Positions 19,251-24,276 of a stretch of DNA of 24,276 bases are shown piece by piece. Below the pieces are notes generated by a model that did no database searches, was not told where the DNA came from, and worked only from the letters and a program-made list of their open reading frames with translations. Both the position numbers and the translations under genes were made by a program. Each line of letters starts with the position of its first letter. Position 1 is the first letter of the stretch. This stretch comes from Clostridiales bacterium (GTDB lineage Bacteria > Bacillota > Clostridia > Oscillospirales > Oscillospiraceae). The stretch covers positions 1 through 24,276 of the forward strand of contig DYBL01000106.1 of assembly GCA_019418625.1 (NCBI GenBank), read 5' to 3'.

Positions 19251-20534
19251 TCAGGACTGGCTGTCCTTTTCCATCATGATCTCCAGGATAGTGCCGTCCG
19301 TGGGGACCATGCCGGGGGTGCTGACCCGGCCCATGTTGCGGATGGATTCCTCCGGCGTTTTGCCGCAGATGCCGTCGGCGGCGTCCAGCACCACGTCCGA
19401 CATGGCCAGGTGTGCGCACATAATGGCGGCGTTGGTGGCGGTGGCCAGCTTCAGGGCGCAGCCGATCTTGCCGCCGTCACAGATCATGCCGGTGAGGTTG
19501 CCGCTCATATTGGTGACGGCATAGCCCATCTGGGTGTCGCTGCCGCCCATGAGATACACCATGGACACAGCTGCCGCCGTGGCAGCAGAGACGCCGCAGC
19601 CGCAGGTGGCGGAGAGCTTACCGGTGAAAAGCTTGATGTAGACATTCAAAATATGGCTCAGAGCCAGGGCACGCTCCAGCTGCTCCGTGGAGGAGCCCAG
19701 ATGGTGCGCCGTCTCCACCACGGGGATGATGGCGGTGATGCCGTGGTTGCCGCTGCCGGCGCTGCTCATGACAGCGTAGGGGCAGCCGCTCATGCGGCCC
19801 TCGGCGCTGCTGGCTACCCGCAGCATGGCTCGGGCGGCGAGGCCATCGCCCAGCACGTCCGCTTTTCGCAGAGCGGACGTGAGACCGATGCCCATGGAGT
19901 GGCTGAGACCGTAGTCCGCCAGCTGCTCGTTCATCTGAGCGCCTTCCAGCATGAAGGCAAGCTCCTCGGCGGAGCACTGGTCCACCAGCGCCCGCAATCC
20001 GGCTACGGTCATGTGCTTGAGGTGGGCGTGGAGCACGTCGTCCCCTGCGTCGCTGTACGGCGCTTCCATCAGCGTCTCACCGTTGCGGCAGGTGCGGATG
20101 ATGTTGGAGTGGGTGCCCCGGATATCACTGGTGCCGCAGCCAGCGGCGGTCACCACCTCCGCGTGGGCGTAGAGCCGGGCCTCGTCCCGTTTGATGGAGA
20201 CACTGACCTGGCCGCTCTCCACCAGGGCGATGGCCCGGGCGGTGATGTCTGCGTTCAGGTCCTCCAGAAGCTGCAGCTTCTTTTCCGGGTTTTTCAGCAG
20301 GGCGCCCAGGGCGGCGGCGTATTTAAGGCCCACCCGGGGAAAACCAGGAATGCCAACGCTCATTCCGTTTTTGTAAATGCCGGGGTTGACCTCCACATGG
20401 ACGCTGCGGATCTCGCCGCCCACAGCGGCACTGGCATCGGCGGCGGCCAGAGCCACGCACACCGGTTCCGTACAGCCCAGGGCAGGGACTACCTCCTGGT
20501 GCAGCAGCGTCAGCAGTTCTTCTTTTGTGAGCAT
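19251..20534 (-). CDS. cyuA: L-cysteine desulfidase family protein (CyuA/YhaM, UPF0597)
   Basis: A 427-aa protein of the UPF0597 family, which includes archaeal L-cysteine desulfidase and E. coli CyuA. It converts L-cysteine to pyruvate, ammonia and sulfide with a labile [4Fe-4S] cluster. Key cysteines are in place: C21 in ALGCTEP, C311/C313 in CGCGVSAATAAA, and C352-x6-C359 in ICDGGKIGC. Other family blocks are VNPGIYKNGMSVGIPG and SSAGSGNHGITAIIP. It is related to the iron-sulfur L-serine dehydratase alpha chain, so serine deamination is the main alternative. ATG 20534 has AGGAGG at 20541-20546. No convincing promoter lies directly upstream; it may have its own in the odd 20535-20842 gap or depend on read-through from rpoD. 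Confidence 0.88.
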   Translation of the reverse strand: MLTKEELLTLLHQEVVPALGCTEPVCVALAAADASAAVGGEIRSVHVEVNPGIYKNGMSVGIPGFPRVGLKYAAALGALLKNPEKKLQLLEDLNADITARAIALVESGQVSVSIKRDEARLYAHAEVVTAAGCGTSDIRGTHSNIIRTCRNGETLMEAPYSDAGDDVLHAHLKHMTVAGLRALVDQCSAEELAFMLEGAQMNEQLADYGLSHSMGIGLTSALRKADVLGDGLAARAMLRVASSAEGRMSGCPYAVMSSAGSGNHGITAIIPVVETAHHLGSSTEQLERALALSHILNVYIKLFTGKLSATCGCGVSAATAAAVSMVYLMGGSDTQMGYAVTNMSGNLTGMICDGGKIGCALKLATATNAAIMCAHLAMSDVVLDAADGICGKTPEESIRNMGRVSTPGMVPTDGTILEIMMEKDSQS

Positions 20535-20587
20535 GATGTACCTCCTCTGCCGCGGCGCGGCATAGCGTGTTGTTGGAACATAGTGGG

Positions 20588-20619
20588 CGCGCCGCCAGGC
20601 GGGAGAGCCTGACGGCGCG
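20588..20619. repeat. Inverted repeat (hairpin) upstream of cyuA
   Basis: A 13-bp stem (20588-20600 with 20607-20619, one wobble/mismatch) and a 6-nt loop. It lies in the leader of the cysteine desulfidase if transcribed from rpoD. No T-run follows on either strand in terminator fashion (on the minus strand the T-rich part precedes it), so it is not a standard terminator. Confidence 0.6.
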
Positions 20620-20640
20620 AAAAGACTTTGAAAAATGGGA

Positions 20641-20687
20641 CTCAGTTCAGGAAATCCTTGAGCTTCTTGCTGCGGCTGGGATGGCGC
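20641..20687 (-). repeat. Second copy of the rpoD 3' end (relic)
   Basis: These 47 bp match the end of rpoD (20842-20888) at 43 positions. On the minus strand both encode HPSRSKKLKDFLN with a TGA stop, ending at 20642 here. The four differences are all third-position synonymous (three AAA to AAG, one GAC to GAT). It is 201 bp, 67 codons, from the true copy and in the same frame. A 33-codon open frame with ATG at 20743 and a GGAG 7 bases upstream ends in this tail; whether it is translated is unknown. The synonymous-only pattern implies both copies derive from functional sigma-factor genes. Confidence 0.9.
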
Positions 20688-20841
20688 GTCGCCGTCGCGG
20701 ACTTCATATCCTGCGCACACGCCTGCGGCATGTGCTTGCGCATTCCGTCGCTCCGGCTCTCCCCACGGGACCCGCTTCGCTGGGCTCCCGCAGGGGCCCC
20801 GACAAGCTGCGCCGGGGAACCGCTGAAATACCAGTGCCTTG
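20688..20841. other. GC-rich non-coding spacer between the two rpoD tails
   Basis: The 154 bp contain no recognisable gene, RNA or terminator with a T-run. Several short GC-rich inverted repeats can be seen, such as CCCCG...CGGGG around 20796-20818 and GCACA...TGTGC around 20715-20735. On the minus strand the frame of rpoD stays open through it after the TGA. The 20535-20640 remainder of the gap holds the cyuA ribosome-binding site and the hairpin at 20588-20619. Confidence 0.55.
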
Positions 20842-20842
20842 C

Positions 20843-22285
20843 TCAGTTCAGGAAGTCTTTGAGTTTTTTGCTGCGGCTGGGATGGCGCAGCTTGCGCAGG
20901 GCCTTGGCCTCGATCTGACGGATGCGCTCGCGGGTGACATTGAACTCCTTGCCCACTTCCTCCAGCGTGCGGGTGCGGCCGTCCTCAATGCCGAAGCGCA
21001 GCTTCAGCACTTTTTCCTCCCTGGGCGTCAGGGTGGACAGCACGTCCATCAGCTGCTCTTTGAGCAGCGTGAAGGAAGCGGCCTCGCTGGGCTCACTGGC
21101 GCCCTCGTCGGGGATGAAGTCGCCCAGATGGCTGTCCTCCTCCTCGCCGATGGGGGTCTCCAGGGAGACGGGCTCCTGAGCGATCTTCAAGATCTCCCGA
21201 ACCTTCTCTACGGGCATGCCCATCTCGGCAGAGATCTCGTTGGGGGTGGGATCGTGGCCCAGCTCCTGGAGGAGCTGACGGCTGACCCGGATGACCTTGT
21301 TGATGGTCTCTACCATGTGGACGGGGATGCGGATGGTACGGGCCTGGTCGGCGATGGCACGGGTGATGGCCTGCCGGATCCACCAGGTGGCGTAGGTGGA
21401 GAACTTGTAGCCCTTGGTGTAGTCGAACTTCTCCACGGCCTTGATAAGGCCCAGGTTGCCCTCCTGGATCAGATCCAGGAACAGCATGCCGCGGCCCACA
21501 TAGCGCTTGGCGATGGACACCACCAGACGCAGGTTGGCCTCGGCCAGCTTCTGCTTGGCGGCCTCGCCCCGCTTGTAGTCCTTGTTCCATGCCACGATCT
21601 CGTCGATGCTGGCGGTCACGGGCTCGCCGGCTTCCCGCTGGGCGTCCACCTCTGCCAGACGGCGGGTGGCCTCATTGCCGGCGGACATGGCCTGGGCCAG
21701 GTTGATCTCCTCATCGGGGGAGAGCAGGGGCACCTTGCCGATCTCCTTGAGGTACATGCGGACGGGGTCGTCGATAGAGAAGTTGTTGACCAGCGTGTTG
21801 GGGTCCACCAGCTCCTCTTCTTCCACGTCGGCGATCTCCTCAGCGGCGGGCTCATCGTCGGGCAGATCCGGCAGCAGATCATCGTCCGTGCTGATGTCGA
21901 TGTTCAGCGCCTCCAGAGAATCATAGAGCTGATCCATCTGGTCGCCTTCCAGGTTCAGGTCATCCACGGCCTCCATCAGCTCGGACGAGTCCAGCTTGCC
22001 CTTCTTCTTGCCCTTGGCCAGCAGCTCGCGGAGCTTTTCATTGCCCATGAGCCAGCTGGCGGAAGGAAGTGCCGCTACCTGCTTGTCATCCAGCCGGACG
22101 ATGCCGGCCTTCTTTGCCTCTTCATCCGTCAAAACGCGGGGAGCCTCCTGGGCCTCCTGCTTTTTCTTGCCCGGCTTTCTGGCAGGCTTGGCAGCCGGAG
22201 CCTCATCAGCCGCGGCAGCCGCCAAAATCGCGTCCGCTTGTGCTTTGAGTTCCGCGGGGGTCATATTCTCCAAATCCTTAGCCAT
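20843..22285 (-). CDS. rpoD: RNA polymerase primary sigma factor RpoD (SigA)
   Basis: A 480-aa group 1 sigma-70 factor. A long N-terminal part comes first: an Ala/Lys-rich stretch at about 18-50, a region 1.1-like segment, then an acidic linker to about residue 160. Region 1.2 begins at DPVRMYLKEIG (about 172). Region 2 holds LRLVVSIAKRYVGRGM, LDLIQEGNLGLIKAVEKFD and YATWWIRQAITRAI, the -10 recognition and melting helices. Region 3 follows, then region 4.2 with the helix-turn-helix TLEEVGKEFNVTRERIRQIE for the -35 box. The C-terminus RHPSRSKKLKDFLN is complete. The ATG (22285-22283) overlaps the dnaG end by 8 bases, so the genes are coupled. The last 47 bp, with the stop, have a diverged second copy 201 bp downstream. 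No terminator is seen after the stop. Confidence 0.98.
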   Translation of the reverse strand: MAKDLENMTPAELKAQADAILAAAAADEAPAAKPARKPGKKKQEAQEAPRVLTDEEAKKAGIVRLDDKQVAALPSASWLMGNEKLRELLAKGKKKGKLDSSELMEAVDDLNLEGDQMDQLYDSLEALNIDISTDDDLLPDLPDDEPAAEEIADVEEEELVDPNTLVNNFSIDDPVRMYLKEIGKVPLLSPDEEINLAQAMSAGNEATRRLAEVDAQREAGEPVTASIDEIVAWNKDYKRGEAAKQKLAEANLRLVVSIAKRYVGRGMLFLDLIQEGNLGLIKAVEKFDYTKGYKFSTYATWWIRQAITRAIADQARTIRIPVHMVETINKVIRVSRQLLQELGHDPTPNEISAEMGMPVEKVREILKIAQEPVSLETPIGEEEDSHLGDFIPDEGASEPSEAASFTLLKEQLMDVLSTLTPREEKVLKLRFGIEDGRTRTLEEVGKEFNVTRERIRQIEAKALRKLRHPSRSKKLKDFLN

Positions 22286-24062
22286 GCTGCTTTCCTCCAG
22301 TACCCTTTTTGTTCTTGTATTTTTCTGTTGCTGCCAGCAGGGGGTCCACGGCGATGCCGGCGCGCTTTTCTGCTTCCGTCTTTACGACGTTTATGTAATC
22401 CGCCAGTGCCTGCCGGGCGTTGTGCACGGATTCAGGCTGCTGACAGACGGCAGTGATGTGATTCATTTCCTCCTGGTCCAGCTGACCGGCCAGGGCCGCC
22501 ACAGAGACGGGGCGGCATTGCTCCCGGGCCTGCCACAGTAGGAAAAATGCCTTGCCCAGCAGCGGCGAAGAAAATTCCCGCTGTTTGAGAGGCGGCTGGT
22601 CGCCGAAGAGCGACGCATCCAGAACCAAAAGCCGGAGGATGCCCTCCTCGGCCCGGGCGGAGCGCAGGTTCTCATAGCGGAAGGTGCGCTCTTTTGGCTG
22701 GAGCTGCGCGGCGGGGTTGAGCTCCTTGCGCAAAGCGGCCCGGTTTTCCTGGGACTGCCGGCGCCGGAAGGCGTGCTGGACCTGCAGCTTCATGGCCTCC
22801 GGCGTGATCTTGGCGCACTCCGCCGCCCGGACGGTGTAGATCTCCCGCTCCACGGGATTGGTGAGCGTTGCCAGCAGGCGGCTGACCTCCTCGCAGTAGG
22901 CCACCCGGGACTGGTCGTCTCCCAGGTCGTACTTGCCCGCGATCTGGGCCATGCGGAACTCCGTGCCGTTTTCGCTGCCGGTGAGCAGCCGCTCGAAAGC
23001 GTCCGCTCCCTGGAACTTGATGAAGTCGTCCGCGTCCTGCTTGACGTATTCCCCATCCACCAGGCGGCGGGGAAGCTGAAGCACCCGGACGGTAAACTCG
23101 GAGTTGTTCAGGATCTGCAAGGCCCGCTCGGTTGCGATCTTGCCGGCATTGTCATTGTCGTAGCAGAGCACCAGCTCCTTGGTGAACCGGGAAAGAAGCC
23201 GGGTCTGCTCCACGGTGAGCGCCGTACCCATGGAGGCCACGGCGTTGTCGAAGCCCGCTTGGTGCAGTGTGACGATGTCCAGGTTGCCCTCGCAGAGGAT
23301 GATGTTGGGCCGCTTGGTCTTTTTGGCCAGATTCAGCCCGTAGAGCACCCGGCGCTTGCTGTATACCGGCGTTTCCGAGGAGTTCATATACTTGGGCTCG
23401 GACTTGTCCAGTACCCGGCTGCCGAAGGCCACCACATCGCCCCGGGTGTCGATGACGGGGAGCATGAGCCGGTTGCGGAACTTGTCGTAGAGTCCGCCGT
23501 TTTTGTTCTGCACCACCAGCCCGGCCTCCAGCAGCTCGGACTTGGTGTAGCCCTTTTTGGTCATGGCCAGCAGCAGCGCGTCCCAGGCGTCCGGAGAGGC
23601 GCCCATACCGAATTTCACGGCGGTGGCGCGGGTGATGCGCCGCTTTTGAAGATAGTCCCGGACGCCCTCGCCCTGGGGGCCCTGGAGCGTCTGGTAATAG
23701 AAACGGGCGGCGTCCCGGTTCAGGTCCAGCAGACGCTGCCGCCGGCGGCCGGCTTCCCGGTCCCCGTCTTCCTCCGGCACCTCCAGCCCGGCGCGCTTTG
23801 CAAGGAAGCGCACCGCGTCGGGAAAGGTGAGGTTTTCCTCCTCCATGATGAAGTTCACCACGCCGCCGCCTCGCTTGCAGCCGAAGCAGTAATAGATCTG
23901 CTTGTCGGGTGAGACGGAAAAGGAACCGGTCTTTTCACTGTGGAACGGGCACAGGCCGAAGAGATTGGAGCCCTTCCGCGTCAGCTGCACATAGCTGCCC
24001 ACCACGTCCACAATGTCGCTGCGGGCAATGAGCTCGTCCAGAAAATTCTGGGGAAATGCCAC
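22278..24062 (-). CDS. dnaG: DNA primase DnaG
   Basis: A 594-aa primase that makes RNA primers at the replication fork. The zinc domain shows C38-x2-H41-x17-C59-x2-C62. The TOPRIM core has the catalytic glutamate near E258 (CEGNLDIV) and the metal pair D302-N-D304 (YDNDNAG; a glycine is more usual in the middle), followed by DADDFIK. The C-terminal 150 residues are the helicase-binding type region. I chose the GTG at 24062, giving MAFPQNFLDELIARSDIVDVV, because AGGAGG (24071-24076) lies 8 bases before it and family members start there; upstream ATGs (24143, 24107 region) lack such a site. It overlaps rpoD. The macromolecular-synthesis operon lacks rpsU in this window. Confidence 0.96.
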   Translation of the reverse strand: MAFPQNFLDELIARSDIVDVVGSYVQLTRKGSNLFGLCPFHSEKTGSFSVSPDKQIYYCFGCKRGGGVVNFIMEEENLTFPDAVRFLAKRAGLEVPEEDGDREAGRRRQRLLDLNRDAARFYYQTLQGPQGEGVRDYLQKRRITRATAVKFGMGASPDAWDALLLAMTKKGYTKSELLEAGLVVQNKNGGLYDKFRNRLMLPVIDTRGDVVAFGSRVLDKSEPKYMNSSETPVYSKRRVLYGLNLAKKTKRPNIILCEGNLDIVTLHQAGFDNAVASMGTALTVEQTRLLSRFTKELVLCYDNDNAGKIATERALQILNNSEFTVRVLQLPRRLVDGEYVKQDADDFIKFQGADAFERLLTGSENGTEFRMAQIAGKYDLGDDQSRVAYCEEVSRLLATLTNPVEREIYTVRAAECAKITPEAMKLQVQHAFRRRQSQENRAALRKELNPAAQLQPKERTFRYENLRSARAEEGILRLLVLDASLFGDQPPLKQREFSSPLLGKAFFLLWQAREQCRPVSVAALAGQLDQEEMNHITAVCQQPESVHNARQALADYINVVKTEAEKRAGIAVDPLLAATEKYKNKKGTGGKQHG

Positions 24063-24145
24063 GGAACGCTCCTCCTTTCGGTCAGTTTTGCCGGTTTCAC
24101 GGGACATCATACGGAAATTGCCGCCATGTTTTGGCCGGAACACTT

Positions 24146-24151
24146 ATTATA
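24146..24151 (-). promoter_or_regulatory. -10 box for dnaG-rpoD
   Basis: A perfect TATAAT on the minus strand about 84 bases upstream of the GTG start, giving a leader of roughly 77 nt. No clear -35 hexamer is found at 16-18 bases; the upstream stretch up to 24207 is A/T-rich, which may act as an UP element. Confidence 0.5.
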
Positions 24152-24214
24152 TACCCGCTCCTTCCGAAATTTCCTCTTTTTTTTGAAAATTTTTTTCTTT
24201 TTTCCGGGAACGAC

Positions 24215-24244
24215 TTTACATTGCTTCTGTCTGATGGGTAAAAT
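24215..24244 (+). promoter_or_regulatory. Sigma-A promoter for the gene at the right edge
   Basis: TTTACA (24215-24220) and TAAAAT (24239-24244) are 18 bases apart, divergent from the dnaG promoter. The predicted transcript start (near 24251) would leave about 15 nt before the ATG at 24266. Confidence 0.5.
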
Positions 24245-24265
24245 GGGCCAAAAGGGGGGCTTTGT

Positions 24266-24276
24266 ATGGCGGTTTT
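24266..24276 (+). CDS. Start of a divergent gene, truncated by the window end
   Basis: Only ATG GCG GTT TT is visible (Met-Ala-Val-...). It is supported by the GGGGGG ribosome-binding site about 6-12 bases upstream and by the promoter at 24215-24244. The product cannot be named. Confidence 0.45.

Noticed and set aside
20567..22456. A 629-codon plus-strand open frame opposite rpoD
   Set aside because: Shadow of rpoD and the dnaG end; composition is antisense-like and the minus strand encodes a full sigma factor.
24107..24143. Upstream ATG starts for DnaG and a six-codon upstream frame
   Set aside because: They lack ribosome-binding sites and lie within the predicted leader; the GTG at 24062 has AGGAGG at 8 bases and gives the standard DnaG N-terminus.

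Overview
The window is about 24.3 kb of GC-rich, densely coded bacterial chromosome. Gene content points to an anaerobic, low-oxygen-adapted member of the Clostridia, most likely the Oscillospiraceae (Flavonifractor/Oscillibacter-like gut bacteria). The pointers are a PFL/UPF0210 protein, QueH, BadF/HgdC-type acyl-CoA dehydratase activases, an EFR1-type flavodoxin-ferredoxin, an iron-sulfur cysteine desulfidase of the CyuA type, a ClpE-type unfoldase and a dnaG-rpoD pair. The genus is an inference; no rRNA or tRNA is present to fix it. There is no CRISPR array, transposase, phage gene or defence island; the window is mostly core genome.

Layout. Positions 1-299 hold the 3' end of a UPF0210 gene, followed by two hairpin terminators shared with a convergent minus-strand pair, queH plus a 41-residue membrane peptide. 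From a divergent intergenic region (1137-1367) a plus-strand transcript carries a two-gene version of the giant activase/dehydratase-like protein: 975 aa with two HgdC-type domains plus a COG3580-type domain, then 438 aa COG3581-type. A terminator and a clear sigma-A promoter (5642-5721) separate this from a long plus-strand run, 5756-14466: RlmI/K-like methyltransferase, ecfA1-ecfA2-ecfT (the energising module of ECF vitamin transporters), truA, a DUF5711-like membrane propeller, a CvpA-family protein, clpE and a 69-aa cysteine-rich protein. Many neighbours overlap or are a few bases apart, so co-transcription and translational coupling are likely. After a hairpin come an EFR1-type flavodoxin/ferredoxin and a membrane-anchored lipase-like hydrolase.

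Convergent genes then meet at two very regular bidirectional terminators: a DD-carboxypeptidase (minus) and a PRK06851-like P-loop protein (plus) diverge from 17949-18136. The latter converges on a cyuA-type cysteine desulfidase (minus). Upstream of that lie rpoD and dnaG (minus, 8-nt overlap), the macromolecular-synthesis pair without rpsU in view. At the right edge a divergent promoter drives a gene of which only the first codons are visible.

The most unusual feature is between rpoD and the cysteine desulfidase. A second, 47-bp copy of the rpoD 3' end, including its stop codon, lies 201 bp downstream. It differs by four substitutions, all synonymous, and lies in the same reading frame as rpoD. 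It looks like the relic of allele replacement, of element insertion at the gene's 3' end, or of a lost sigma paralogue. Other points worth a look are non-canonical key motifs in the P-loop protein and the DD-carboxypeptidase, the split activase, and three small or chimeric proteins of unknown role.
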